DNA of 64,000 nt from Paenibacillus sp. J23TS9 (GCF_018403225.1 NZ_BOSG01000001.1:124001-188000); one strand, 5' to 3'; counted from the stretch's first letter, positions 7,856 to 17,322 are shown. Notes: generated from the letters alone by a model not told the origin. A program made the numbers and translations.

Positions 7856-10800
7856 ATGCTGGCATTTACCGCTCAACGAATCAAGACTCTTTGCGGAGTC
7901 ACAGGCTTCAAACGCGGAGAGACGATGGTAGAGCAGGGACAGGTTATGGTATTGGAACGCGACGAAGAGGACCGCTGCCAGAAGGCTGTTGTGCAGGACC
8001 AGGAGGTCTTTCATGTTCATATCGATATTGACGGGGCAGATTTTAGTGCGGAATGCGAATGTGCCGCATATGGGGGTTACTATCCGTATTGCAAACATAT
8101 TGCAGCCGTGATGATCAACATGCTTGAGGAAGAGAAAAACGGAGTGGAGGAGGGCCATCGCAGAGGCGAGGTATTGCCACTTCCCACACCCAGTATCACC
8201 TCCCGTGATATCCGTCTGGCTGGCGGCTTAATTGAATTGTTTGACAAAGCTGCAGATCATAATCGCATCAAAGCGGGGCAGCGGCTTGCAAATGCCCTGA
8301 AGGAAACACTCAGTGTCGAATTTGTTTGCAAAATTACGGATGAATATCTGCCGGATCCCAAGTTCAGGATTGAAATGAAGGTAGGGCTGAAACGGCTGTA
8401 TGTCGTGCAGAACATTCGGCAGCTCCTGCTTCATATCGAGGAAGGAAAGCAGCTTCCCTTCACCAAGCTGTTCACTTACGATCCAAGCCTGCATACATTC
8501 CGGGATGAGGACTGGTCAGTCATAGAACAACTGATGCGTATCGCAGACAGCGAATTTGCTTATGACGAGACGGGAAGGTTCTACGGCGGTTTCTCATCTT
8601 CCGGGAATCAGCGACTCTTAACCGTACCACCACTTGCCTGGGGGACGTTGCTGCCGCATTTGATTGCTGCAGGAGCTCTTCTGGAGCGGGACATCGGCGA
8701 ACCGGTCCTGATGGTTGCGGCAGAGGACAAGCTGCCAATCTCTTTTGAAATCAGTAGTGGAACCGGCAATGCTTACGGTCTTGAAATTCGGGGACTAAAA
8801 AAAGTCATGGTGATGAATGCCTACAGTTGTGCCGTTCTGGAAGGGAAGATATTTCTTCTTGCGGAACGGGAGCTTTATCTTGTGTCGGAGATGAAGTCCA
8901 TGCTGTACCGCCAAGATCATACCAAGATTCAGGTTTCACCTCATCAAATGGATGCCCTGATGGAAAGGGTTGTTCCCGGCCTCCGTAAAATCGGGAGAGT
9001 TTCGGTGGATTCGGCTATTCGTGACCGAATAGTGCAGCCTGCACTATCTGCCAAGCTTTATCTGGACCGGGATGAAACCTCCCTTTTCGCCAGAGTGGAA
9101 TTTGTGTACGGGGGAATTGTCATTGATGCGCTCGCCGATGATTGGGAAGCTCGCAAAGATGTAGAACTGATTTTGGTAAGAGATACGGAAAAGGAGAAAA
9201 AGCTGCTGGACATGCTGAATGCGAGCGAGTTTATCCGTTTCGACAAGGAGTGGTCGCTCGATCTTTCCGAGGAGGAAAGCATGTACGATGTGTTATTCCA
9301 TATGCTGCCGAAGCTTGAGGCCTGGGTTGAGGTTTACGCTACGGACAGAGTTAAACAGATGATGCATACGGGCCGGAAGGCTCCCAAAATCAAGGCGGAT
9401 ACGGACCAGACGACGAACTGGCTGGAGATCAGCTTTGAGCTGGACGGAATCAGCGAAAAGGAAATCCGCAAGATTCTGCTGAGTATTGTGGAGAAGAAGA
9501 AATTTTACCGACTTCCTGAGGGAGCATACCTGTCGCTTGAGGGAGATGCCTTCCAGTTGTTCGGTGAGCTGTACGACGAGATGGGAATGAAAAAAGGGGA
9601 TATCACCGGCAGCCGAATGCAGCTTCCTGTATTCAGGGGACTCCAGCTTCGGGACCTAGATAGCGGCAGTCTCCAGCTCGGAAAATCACTTCGCGGTTTG
9701 CTGGATCATATGCTGCGTCCTGAGCATGGGGAATTTTCTATTCCGGAAGAGCTGTCTAATGTGCTACGTGATTATCAAAAGGAAGGATATCAGTGGCTAA
9801 AAACGCTTGGATCATACCGATTTGGCGGAATTCTGGCGGATGATATGGGGCTGGGAAAAACGCTTCAGAGTATAGCCTTTATTCTATCAGAAATTCGGGA
9901 GCAGTCGACGCGTCAGCCTGTGCTGATTGTGGCCCCTGCGTCGCTCGTCTACAATTGGGAAAATGAGTTTCACCGGTTTGCCCCATCCCTTAACATTCAA
10001 GTGGCTTTGGGAGCGAAGAAGGAACGAAATGACATGCTTTTGCGTATGGCGGATGTGGAGGCAGACCCTGAAGCAGACCCTGAAGCGGATGATGAAGACA
10101 ACATGCCTGACTATGATGCGGATGTTATCATTACATCCTATCCATCACTGCGCAAGGATATCCGAATCTACCGGGAAATGACATTCAGTACACTGATTCT
10201 GGATGAAGCCCAAGCCATCAAAAATTCATCTACCCAAACGGCTCAGGCCGTGCGGGAAGTAACGGCAGGGCGCAGATTTGCGCTGACCGGAACACCGATT
10301 GAAAATTCCGTTGATGAGTTGTGGTCGATTTTCGACGCTGTATTTCCGGGGCTATTTGCCGGACTTAAAAACTTCCGTGGTCTCTCTCGTGACCGAATTG
10401 CACGGATTGTGCAGCCCTTCATTCTGCGGCGGCTGCGTGCTGATGTGCTGGAAGAGCTGCCTGAGCGGATCGAGACGGTGCAGCAGTCCGAGCTCAGCAA
10501 GGAACAGAAGAAGCTCTATGCTGCATATCTGGAGGAATTTAAGGAAGAAACGATGCGTGATCTAGAATTCGAGGGCTTCCAGCGGAGCCGCATGAAAATA
10601 TTGGCCGGTATTACGAGACTGCGCCAGCTGTGCTGCCATCCTGCCTTGTTTGTTGACGGCTATGAAGGTGAGTCCGGGAAGCTCCAGCAGCTGCTGGAGG
10701 TTGCTCAGGATTGCCTGGACAGCGGCAGACGAATGCTGATTTTCTCCCAGTTCACCAGCATGCTTCGAATTATCCGGAGTGAGCTCGGCAAGCTGGGCAT

Positions 10801-11185
10801 TCCGGTTTTTTATCTCGATGGACAGACACCAGCCAAAGAACGCGTGGATACCTGTGCACGCTTCAACAGCGGGGAGAATGATGTGTTCCTTATTTCACTC
10901 AAAGCCGGAGGTACGGGACTGAACCTGACTGGGGCGGATACCGTTATTTTATATGATCTATGGTGGAATCCCGCTGTGGAAGAGCAGGCTGCAGGGCGGG
11001 CTCACCGGATGGGACAGAAGAATGTCGTTCAGGTCATCCGTCTGGTGACGAAAGGGACTGTGGAAGAAAAAATGCTGGATCTCCAGAAGCGGAAAAAAGA
11101 TCTCATTCGCGAAGTGATGGAGCCTGGCTCAGAGGTGCAGACTGCACTCTCAGAACAGGAAATCCGCGAGCTGCTTGCTCTGTAG
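7856..11185 (+). CDS. SNF2/Rad54-family DEAD-like helicase with SWIM zinc finger
   Basis: This is a 1109-aa cytoplasmic DNA-dependent ATPase. Residues about 60-85 carry a SWIM zinc finger (CECAAYGG...YCKH). The long middle region resembles the bacterial SNF2-associated domain. The motor begins at about 640 with LADDMGLGKT (661), DEAQAIKN (about 782), ALTGTPIENS, then the helicase C domain with GGTGLNLTGAD, WWNPAVEEQA and AHRMGQ. ATG 7856 follows GGAAAGGA by seven bases. An acidic repeat (EADPEADPEADDE) interrupts the motor between motifs I and II, encoded by tandem copies of a 12-base unit near 10060-10085. Likely roles are remodelling of protein-DNA complexes or coping with transcription-repair conflict; substrate unknown. 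Confidence 0.93.
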   Translation: MLAFTAQRIKTLCGVTGFKRGETMVEQGQVMVLERDEEDRCQKAVVQDQEVFHVHIDIDGADFSAECECAAYGGYYPYCKHIAAVMINMLEEEKNGVEEGHRRGEVLPLPTPSITSRDIRLAGGLIELFDKAADHNRIKAGQRLANALKETLSVEFVCKITDEYLPDPKFRIEMKVGLKRLYVVQNIRQLLLHIEEGKQLPFTKLFTYDPSLHTFRDEDWSVIEQLMRIADSEFAYDETGRFYGGFSSSGNQRLLTVPPLAWGTLLPHLIAAGALLERDIGEPVLMVAAEDKLPISFEISSGTGNAYGLEIRGLKKVMVMNAYSCAVLEGKIFLLAERELYLVSEMKSMLYRQDHTKIQVSPHQMDALMERVVPGLRKIGRVSVDSAIRDRIVQPALSAKLYLDRDETSLFARVEFVYGGIVIDALADDWEARKDVELILVRDTEKEKKLLDMLNASEFIRFDKEWSLDLSEEESMYDVLFHMLPKLEAWVEVYATDRVKQMMHTGRKAPKIKADTDQTTNWLEISFELDGISEKEIRKILLSIVEKKKFYRLPEGAYLSLEGDAFQLFGELYDEMGMKKGDITGSRMQLPVFRGLQLRDLDSGSLQLGKSLRGLLDHMLRPEHGEFSIPEELSNVLRDYQKEGYQWLKTLGSYRFGGILADDMGLGKTLQSIAFILSEIREQSTRQPVLIVAPASLVYNWENEFHRFAPSLNIQVALGAKKERNDMLLRMADVEADPEADPEADDEDNMPDYDADVIITSYPSLRKDIRIYREMTFSTLILDEAQAIKNSSTQTAQAVREVTAGRRFALTGTPIENSVDELWSIFDAVFPGLFAGLKNFRGLSRDRIARIVQPFILRRLRADVLEELPERIETVQQSELSKEQKKLYAAYLEEFKEETMRDLEFEGFQRSRMKILAGITRLRQLCCHPALFVDGYEGESGKLQQLLEVAQDCLDSGRRMLIFSQFTSMLRIIRSELGKLGIPVFYLDGQTPAKERVDTCARFNSGENDVFLISLKAGGTGLNLTGADTVILYDLWWNPAVEEQAAGRAHRMGQKNVVQVIRLVTKGTVEEKMLDLQKRKKDLIREVMEPGSEVQTALSEQEIRELLAL

Positions 11186-11204
11186 AGGATGGATTTGCAT
11201 AAAT

Positions 11205-11248
11205 AGAGGAAAAATCCTGTTTCGACATTGGGTTTTTCCTCTTTTTTG
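11205..11248 (+). terminator. Terminator after the SNF2 helicase gene
   Basis: A thirteen-pair stem (AGAGGAAAAATCC against GGGTTTTTCCTCT, one G-T pair) is followed by TTTTTTG. Confidence 0.85.
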
Positions 11249-11393
11249 TTCATATGTCATCGAATTATTTTTCTATATAAGGATTTGTGAAGGAATTTCG
11301 GAGGGAATGGCGAAATTTACCTACATAGCACTAGTATATTTGACCTATTATCTGTGATCAATTCATGGATTTTGTTGTGAGGAGAAGAATGAT

Positions 11394-12380
11394 ATGGGAT
11401 ATAGATACGATGAAGCGGCAGTGTCAGGTGTTACGTTCATGCAGCCATTTCTCGACCGGAGAGTCCAAAGCAGCGCTTGTTTGAAACGTCTGGAGCTGGT
11501 CGCCAAAAGAAATGCCAGACAAAAGGAACAGGCTGATTGGAGCGAAGCCGAGAAATCAGCGTTTGAAGTTGAATGGTACGAAAATCAGTTGGAATGGATT
11601 ACATCCATTCATCAAATATGCGGGGAACCGATTTCTTGGGATCAGATTGCGGCCGCATCTGCGCCGTTCCGAAGAGGAGAGACGGGACCGCGCGAAAAGC
11701 TGGCCGAGGAGAACTACAGGGATTTCAAACCGACACGGATGCAAAAGCTTCTGAAACAGGATGCCGGAATGATGCAGGAGCTGAGTGAACAGATAACGAA
11801 GGCCAGAGAGCAGGATCAGCAAGATTATCTGCAGTGGAAAAATCTGACGGATTTTGCCCACAGCATTCTCGAAGGTAACCGAACGGCATATCTGCGTGTG
11901 CTTGAAGAAATGGCTCCGCTGGAAGATCTGCTAACCTTGGGAAGCGGCTTGGAGTTTAACGTTCTGAATGCGGCCGCAGTAGAGGTTGAGATGGATGTGA
12001 ACTCAGGGCAGATGATTCCAATGGAGTCGAAGCAGCTGACTGGGGAAGGGATCTTGACGGCGAGTCCGCTTGACATAGAGGAACAGCATGAAATGGAGCG
12101 TAAATACGTATGCGGTTCCGTACTGCGGATTGCCAGGGAGCTGTTCGCCGTGCTGCCGCTGGATACGGTTCTCGTTCATGCCAGGGATACGAAGGTTGTC
12201 CGGGATACGGGGCAGGAGGAATATGTAACCGTGCTATCTGTTGAATTTGAACGGGGCATGTTATCCAATGTGGATATGGAGCAGGAGGCATGTCCACAGC
12301 TGCTGGAGCAATTTCGACATCATATCAAGTATGATTCTTCCACAGGCTTTGATCCGGTTGAGCAGCTGACATGGCCCTGA
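11394..12380 (+). CDS. Conserved-looking hypothetical protein, 328 aa
   Basis: I do not recognise the family. The ATG at 11394 follows GAGGAG by nine bases. The protein is soluble, has no signal peptide or membrane segment, and is acidic overall. Residues about 35-180 are mostly long charged helices rich in Glu, Gln and Arg with coiled-coil character; residues about 185-328 are mixed alpha/beta (LGSGLEFNVLNAAAVEVEMDV, then VLPLDTVLVHARDT and YVTVLSVEFERGML). The codon use and ribosome site look native. It is probably its own unit, since a terminator precedes it. No function is proposed. Confidence 0.7.
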   Translation: MGYRYDEAAVSGVTFMQPFLDRRVQSSACLKRLELVAKRNARQKEQADWSEAEKSAFEVEWYENQLEWITSIHQICGEPISWDQIAAASAPFRRGETGPREKLAEENYRDFKPTRMQKLLKQDAGMMQELSEQITKAREQDQQDYLQWKNLTDFAHSILEGNRTAYLRVLEEMAPLEDLLTLGSGLEFNVLNAAAVEVEMDVNSGQMIPMESKQLTGEGILTASPLDIEEQHEMERKYVCGSVLRIARELFAVLPLDTVLVHARDTKVVRDTGQEEYVTVLSVEFERGMLSNVDMEQEACPQLLEQFRHHIKYDSSTGFDPVEQLTWP

Positions 12381-12493
12381 AAAAATAAAAGATCACGCCG
12401 TTGTTTTGTGGTATTTAGCCTGATAGGTATATCGGAGGCAAATGCACATGGCAGCGGCTTTTTTACGGAAGAGCAGACAATGAAGAGGATGAT

Positions 12494-12712
12494 TTGAATC
12501 ATCTACGGGTCGTGATCGGACCGCTTCACCGTACGCTGATTATTCACGGCTTATGTGATAAGCAGCTCGCGGATGTGAAACAGGAAATTTTGGAATGCTC
12601 ACCTATGACCGTGTGCCTAAAGTTTTGCCTGGGCAGATCCCAATATCACTATGAATCGATAATCCGGTTTAACCCGCCAAACTGCGTCCCAGCACTGCTG
12701 CAAATGGATTGA
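12494..12712 (+). CDS. Small hypothetical protein, probably the 3' part of a frameshifted ORF
   Basis: A 72-aa reading frame from TTG 12494 begins with the text NHLRVVIGPLHRTLIIHG. The TTG has only a weak, close ribosome site. A much better signal lies upstream: GGAGG at 12434-12438 with ATG 12442 (then ATG 12448), but that frame stops after 13 codons at 12481. The two frames are in register if one T is removed from the six-T run at 12459-12464; the joined product would read through YGRADNEEDDLNHLRVV to the same stop, about 89 aa. So this is either a broken gene, a sequencing error, or a site of transcript slippage. I do not recognise the family. Confidence 0.45.
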   Translation: MNHLRVVIGPLHRTLIIHGLCDKQLADVKQEILECSPMTVCLKFCLGRSQYHYESIIRFNPPNCVPALLQMD

Positions 12713-12883
12713 ATGCAGTGTGCGGGGCTTTTCTTTTTTTGTGTTTGGAAGAGGATGGTTGATTATCGCATATTGGTACCTTATCCTCTTGATTCACCAT
12801 AGGCAACATTTGTTAATATATAAAGAAACATTAAATAAAACCAGAGAGAAAAACACCGAGAGTACTGGAATAGGAGTGAGTGG

Positions 12884-14806
12884 ATGAAGAAATGGATGCT
12901 GGCGATGGTAGGTCTTGTTTTCATATTGGTCATGACAGGCTGTGGCGACAAAAAAAGCTTCTCCATGGATCAGGTTGATACGAGAGCTTATGTCATGCCC
13001 GATGGGGATTTATATGTGGAGGAATTATTCACATACAATTTCAAAGGCAATTTTCAAGGCACCACCAGGTATATCGATCAGGGCGAACAGAATGGGATCG
13101 AGTTTTTTGAAGCCTATGCTCCGCCTCCAGGCAAGAAGCTGGGTGAATTCAAGGATGAAAATCTGGAGCCCCTGGATGTGAAGTGGGATGGAGATAACGA
13201 TACCTATTACATATACAATGCGGCTAATGATGAGGTGAAGCAGGTCTATTACCGGTACCGCATCAACCAGGCCGCTGTTAGATATAGTGATGCAGGTAAG
13301 TTGGATTATAGCTTTTTTAAGAAAAGTAATCAGGACATTCATCATGTCAAAGTAGATGTATATCTGCCGTCTGATTACAAAAAAGCCGATGTGCATGCCT
13401 ATCTGCATGATCGGACGGGAGGAAGTATTACGACCGCAGAAGAGCCCGCGGTTCATTACGAAAACGAAAATCTTTCGAAGTATGGGGATGCCCAGATGCT
13501 GGTTCTCTTCCCGCAGGATCAGTTAACTCAAATGAAAAATAACCAGAAGGGTATATCTCTAAAACAGCTGCTCGCGAATGAACAGAAGCGGGAAGACCGG
13601 ATGCAGCTCCGGGAGGGGAGAATGCAGGAAGCGGTTAAGGTCATTCAGGTGCTGACGATTATTTTCCTTCTGGGTTCAATTCTGTACCTGTTGTCATGGA
13701 AAAGCATATCAGCCTGGTCAAGCCGCCGTCAGGTTAACAAGGATGAGCTGGAGAAGCTGGATCCCCTATTGAAAACGTATATTCTCCGCAAGAGCAAGCT
13801 GAAGCAGAAAGACTTTATCGCAGGCCTTCTATCCCTACGCAAGCGTGGACTCGTTACGGTCCGGGAAGTGCCGTCATCAAAACGCTTTTTGGAGGAGCCG
13901 ACAGCACCTGACACAACCCTGCTGTTCACTTTTCAAGGTAATGTGGAGCAGCTGAATGCGGCCGACCGTCAGTTGGTCGAATGGCTGTTTAACGAGGAAA
14001 ATGTATTCCGGCTGGACTCCGTCGCAGGGCCCACATTTAAAGAAAAGCAGGATTCGAAGCTGATCGCAGAATATCGCCTAAAGTCGGAGAAACATGCCAA
14101 GCAGTTTAGAACATGGAGCAGAACTTTAGCCCACACAGAGCCGTATGCGGAAGAGGTGCGAACGAATAAGCTGCTCAAACTGCTGATTCCGCTGATGGTT
14201 ATCATTCTTTATCTTATGCTGATTTATCTGTACTACGTGGATGTTGCTTCCCGCTTAAGTATACTCCTGACTGCTATTTTCCTGGGCGCCGGAGGGATCT
14301 GGACCTGCCTCCAATATAAATCCAAGCTATGGATTCTGCTTTACCATGCTGCCTGCTTAGCGATCGGAACCCAGATCGTCCATGAGGATGCTTGCAGCTC
14401 CTACATGCTTCTAGTTATATGTTCCGCACTCTTCGCCGCGCTGCTTCCGAGATATCTCATGTCCAGGAAGACACAGCAGTACCGGTATGCTCTCAAGACT
14501 TGGAGAAGGGAGCTCGGACAAGGTGGAGATACAGCTGAATGGGATCCGACCCATGTGGAGCGGGATGCAGAACACGCCGTTCTGCTTGGTGTCCTTCCTC
14601 AATACGTAAAGCGGATCAAGGAACAAGAGCCGGGCAACACCGCAGCTTACGCCGCTGCCATTCCGCTTTTATTCAGCGCCGATATTCTGTCGTCCATGAT
14701 GTACACGCAAAGTCATCTCGGCTTCATTGCTTCGGGTTCTTCGAGCTCCAGCAGCAGCAGTTACAGCGGTGGAGGAGGAGGCGGCGGAGGTACAGGGGCT
14801 TTTTAG
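12884..14806 (+). CDS. DUF2207-type membrane lipoprotein
   Basis: This is a 640-aa envelope protein. The N-terminus is a lipoprotein signal with lipobox VMTGC (Cys about residue 20). An extracytoplasmic beta-rich domain (about 30-230) matches DUF2207, with MPDGDLYVEELFTYNF and YYRYRIN. A transmembrane segment follows at about 255-275, then a cytosolic winged-helix-like stretch (LLSLRKRGLVTVRE) and more membrane helices at about 430-530. The C-terminus ends in a serine run followed by a glycine run before TGAF, the usual tail of this family. Family function is unknown. A GGAGTG ribosome site precedes the ATG. It appears monocistronic. Confidence 0.82.
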   Translation: MKKWMLAMVGLVFILVMTGCGDKKSFSMDQVDTRAYVMPDGDLYVEELFTYNFKGNFQGTTRYIDQGEQNGIEFFEAYAPPPGKKLGEFKDENLEPLDVKWDGDNDTYYIYNAANDEVKQVYYRYRINQAAVRYSDAGKLDYSFFKKSNQDIHHVKVDVYLPSDYKKADVHAYLHDRTGGSITTAEEPAVHYENENLSKYGDAQMLVLFPQDQLTQMKNNQKGISLKQLLANEQKREDRMQLREGRMQEAVKVIQVLTIIFLLGSILYLLSWKSISAWSSRRQVNKDELEKLDPLLKTYILRKSKLKQKDFIAGLLSLRKRGLVTVREVPSSKRFLEEPTAPDTTLLFTFQGNVEQLNAADRQLVEWLFNEENVFRLDSVAGPTFKEKQDSKLIAEYRLKSEKHAKQFRTWSRTLAHTEPYAEEVRTNKLLKLLIPLMVIILYLMLIYLYYVDVASRLSILLTAIFLGAGGIWTCLQYKSKLWILLYHAACLAIGTQIVHEDACSSYMLLVICSALFAALLPRYLMSRKTQQYRYALKTWRRELGQGGDTAEWDPTHVERDAEHAVLLGVLPQYVKRIKEQEPGNTAAYAAAIPLLFSADILSSMMYTQSHLGFIASGSSSSSSSSYSGGGGGGGGTGAF

Positions 14807-14818
14807 TCCCTGTATTAT
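14791..14818 (+). terminator. Weak terminator overlapping the DUF2207 stop
   Basis: A seven-pair stem TACAGGG/CCCTGTA spans the stop codon and is followed by TTATTAT. Confidence 0.45.
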
Positions 14819-14851
14819 TATACGGAAAATTTGTGCTTTTTCTCACATCGG

Positions 14852-14881
14852 ATGACATGTATCCACAAATCTGTTTATAAT
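14852..14881 (+). promoter_or_regulatory. Sigma-A promoter of ddh
   Basis: ATGACA (14852-14857), an 18-base spacer and a perfect TATAAT (14876-14881) lie 55 bases before the ddh start. Confidence 0.65.
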
Positions 14882-14935
14882 AGAAAACAGAAAGAAAGAG
14901 AAAAGACACTATATTGAGTGCTTTGGGAGGATTAT

Positions 14936-15910
14936 ATGAAACAGATTACGGTTGGTATTGTTGGATACGGAAACTTGGGCAAAGGTGTGGAAAAGGCGAT
15001 CCGTCAAAATCAGGATATGCAGCTTGAAGCCATCTTCACCCGCCGCGAGCCGAACGGCGTAGAGGCTGGCGTGCCTGTTGTACATATTTCGGAAGCGGAA
15101 AAATACATCGGTAAAATCGATGTGATGATTCTATGCGGTGGTTCCGCCACAGATTTGCCAGAACAAGGTCCGGAGTTTGCCAAAATGTTCAACACGGTCG
15201 ACAGTTTTGATACGCATGCGCGTATCCCTGAGTATTTTGCTACTGTGGACGCAGAGGCTTCTACTGCTGGGCATGTCAGTGTCATCTCTACGGGCTGGGA
15301 TCCAGGTCTCTTCTCACTGAACCGGATGCTTGCAGAAGCGATCTTGCCTGAAGGCAAGGAATATACCTTCTGGGGCCGCGGCGTCAGCCAAGGGCATTCC
15401 GATGCGATCCGCCGCGTTGAAGGCGTGAAAAATGGCGTCCAGTATACCATTCCAGTTGAGGATGCGGTTGCCAAAGTACGCGCCGGCGAAAATCCGGAGC
15501 TGAGCACTCGTCAAAAGCATTTGCGTGAGTGCTTCGTGGTGACAGAAGAAGGAGCGGATCAAGCCCGCATCGAAAAAGAAATTAAAGAAATGCCAAATTA
15601 CTTCTCTGACTATGACACAACCGTGAACTTTATCAGTGAAGATGAACTGAAGGCTAACCACTCCGCTATGCCTCACGGCGGTACCGTGCTGCGCAGCGGA
15701 CGGACCGGTGAGAACAGCACCCAAATCATCGAATTCGGCCTGAAGCTGGATAGTAACCCTGAATTTACTGCCAGCGTGCTGGTAGCTTATGCGCGTGCGG
15801 CTGCGAAGCTGTCTGCACAGGGTGATAAAGGCGCCAAGACGGTATTTGATATTCCGTTTGGCCTGCTGTCACCTAAATCCGCAGAGCAGCTCCGCAAGGA
15901 ATTGCTGTAA
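14936..15910 (+). CDS. ddh: meso-Diaminopimelate D-dehydrogenase
   Basis: This NADP-dependent enzyme catalyses reversible reductive amination of L-2-amino-6-oxopimelate (from tetrahydrodipicolinate) to meso-DAP in one step, feeding lysine and peptidoglycan synthesis. The 324-aa protein has the Rossmann motif VGYGNLGKGV at the N-terminus, CGGSATDLPEQ, FDTHARIPEY, STGWDPGLFSLNR, and the substrate-loop signature WGRGVSQGHSDAIRR. ATG 14936 follows GGGAGG by five bases; an earlier in-frame ATG at 14918 has no ribosome site. It has its own promoter and terminator, so it is monocistronic. Confidence 0.94.
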   Translation: MKQITVGIVGYGNLGKGVEKAIRQNQDMQLEAIFTRREPNGVEAGVPVVHISEAEKYIGKIDVMILCGGSATDLPEQGPEFAKMFNTVDSFDTHARIPEYFATVDAEASTAGHVSVISTGWDPGLFSLNRMLAEAILPEGKEYTFWGRGVSQGHSDAIRRVEGVKNGVQYTIPVEDAVAKVRAGENPELSTRQKHLRECFVVTEEGADQARIEKEIKEMPNYFSDYDTTVNFISEDELKANHSAMPHGGTVLRSGRTGENSTQIIEFGLKLDSNPEFTASVLVAYARAAAKLSAQGDKGAKTVFDIPFGLLSPKSAEQLRKELL

Positions 15911-15932
15911 TTTTAACTGGACAAGTCGTATC

Positions 15933-15976
15933 AAGGGCATCATTCCATCCATAATAAGGTTGGATGGTGCCCTTTT
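15933..15976 (+). terminator. Terminator after ddh
   Basis: GGGCA-(TCATT bulge)-CCATCC pairs with GGATGGTGCCC, followed by TTTT. Confidence 0.7.
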
Positions 15977-16028
15977 ATGATCATTTATGCAATGTGAAAG
16001 GTAAGAGACGAAAGGAGCTGAAGTCCTC

Positions 16029-16790
16029 ATGTTAGACCCGCGATCATTATATTTGCGGAGTATGATGCTGAAAAGGGAGGAGGTACCTTCCTTCCGGACA
16101 TATCCCTTTAGTCTGCCGGCAGTTCACGATTTCTACAGTCTCTCGTTTCAAAAGCCGGTGACATTCATTATCGGGGAGAACGGATCGGGAAAGTCTACGC
16201 TTCTTGAAGCGATGGCTGTCGCCTGGGGCTTTAATCCTGAAGGTGGAACGTTGAACTTCTCTTTCGAAACCAAGTCATCACATTCGGAGCTGTACCGCTA
16301 TATGCGTCTCGCCAAGGGAGTAGTTCGTCCTCGGGATGGTTTCTTTTTTCGTGCGGAGAGCTATTATAACGTAGCAACCAACATTGATCAGCTGGATGCT
16401 GAGTGGGGATCAGGACCTCCCATCAAGGATTCGTATGGCGGCAAATCTCTTCATGAGCAGTCTCATGGCGAATCTTTTTTCGCGACATTCATGAACCGAT
16501 TCGGAGGCAGGGGGCTGTATCTCATGGACGAACCGGAGGCAGCCCTGTCGCCGCTGAAGCAGCTGTCTATGCTGACGCGCATGCATCAGCTGGTCACCAA
16601 GCAGTCGCAATTCGTGATCGCTACGCATTCACCGATCTTGATGACATACCCGCATGCCGAGATCTGGCTGCTGGACGAAGAAGGGATGCGCCAGGTGGCG
16701 CTGGAGGACACAGAGCATTACATTATTACCCGGAAAATGATGAATGACCGCGAGCAAATGCTGGACATTTTGCTGGAGGAAGAGACATAA
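16029..16790 (+). CDS. AAA/ABC-type ATPase of unknown role
   Basis: This is a 253-aa stand-alone ATPase of the SMC/RecF-like ABC class. It shows Walker A GENGSGKST (about residue 51), the ABC signature region EQSHGESFF (about 145), Walker B LYLMDEPEAAL (about 160) and the H-loop FVIATHSPIL. It has no transmembrane or coiled-coil insertion. Proteins of this type are often annotated as predicted ATPases and some act in defence or repair, but no partner nuclease or effector is adjacent here. AAAGGAG lies about eleven bases before the ATG, and ddh upstream is separated by a terminator. Confidence 0.82.
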   Translation: MLDPRSLYLRSMMLKREEVPSFRTYPFSLPAVHDFYSLSFQKPVTFIIGENGSGKSTLLEAMAVAWGFNPEGGTLNFSFETKSSHSELYRYMRLAKGVVRPRDGFFFRAESYYNVATNIDQLDAEWGSGPPIKDSYGGKSLHEQSHGESFFATFMNRFGGRGLYLMDEPEAALSPLKQLSMLTRMHQLVTKQSQFVIATHSPILMTYPHAEIWLLDEEGMRQVALEDTEHYIITRKMMNDREQMLDILLEEET

Positions 16791-16802
16791 AATTGTACGT
16801 GA

Positions 16803-16840
16803 AAAGGCTGTCCCGTAACTAACGGGACAGCCTTTATTTT
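16803..16840 (+). terminator. Terminator after the ATPase gene
   Basis: A 14-pair perfect stem (AAAGGCTGTCCCGT and its complement at 16822-16835) with a short loop is followed by ATTTT. Confidence 0.88.
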
Positions 16841-16950
16841 GTACGAAACAAATTGCGCTAAGTAGCACATTAGAATGAAATGGCTTTTTGAATAAGTCTT
16901 AACGCTCGATGAGACGCTCCATGTACGAAACGTTCCTATAATCGCTGTTA

Positions 16951-17183
16951 TCATCAAATTTCCTGAATTAATTTTTCTGAAGTAGAAATTTGATGACAAA
17001 GGCGACCGCTACGCTTTTTCGGAATCGTTTCGTTCTCTCCGCTACCATGCGGCACTACCTAATGTTATAAAGAATGGATATTCTCGAAGTAGCGAAGAGG
17101 GCAGACGAATGCGGACAAGCGGCAGCGGTCGCCTTTGTCTCCGGATTTTCACCTTTAAAAATAGTTCATGAAAATTTGGAGAC
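16951..17183. repeat. Structured intergenic repeat: three consecutive inverted repeats
   Basis: The 487-base gap between 16836 and 17322 has no convincing gene. It holds three abutting hairpins: TCATCAAATTTC (16951-16962) with 16985-16996; an imperfect arm of about 50 bases at 16995-17045 with 17089-17139, whose ends (GACAAAGGCGACCGCT) are perfect; and GTCTCCGGATTTTC (17137-17150) with 17170-17183. The hairpins share their boundary bases, giving a cloverleaf-like fold. This could be a MITE-like palindromic repeat or a structured RNA. A 64-codon frame at 17074-17268 crosses it and is judged spurious. Confidence 0.65.
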
Positions 17184-17322
17184 AACAGCGATGGGAGCAT
17201 CGTCTGACCTCGCAGCACTCCAAACGCTCCACATGCTCCAAACAAAAAAACAGGCGGCCATCCCGTAGGAATCAAAACATTCCCATAGTACAGCCACCTG
17301 CGTATTAACCAGAACTTGTAAT

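Noticed and set aside
17074..17268. 64-codon frame in the intergenic gap
   Set aside because: No ribosome site, and it crosses the long inverted repeat; its sequence is a by-product of the repeat.
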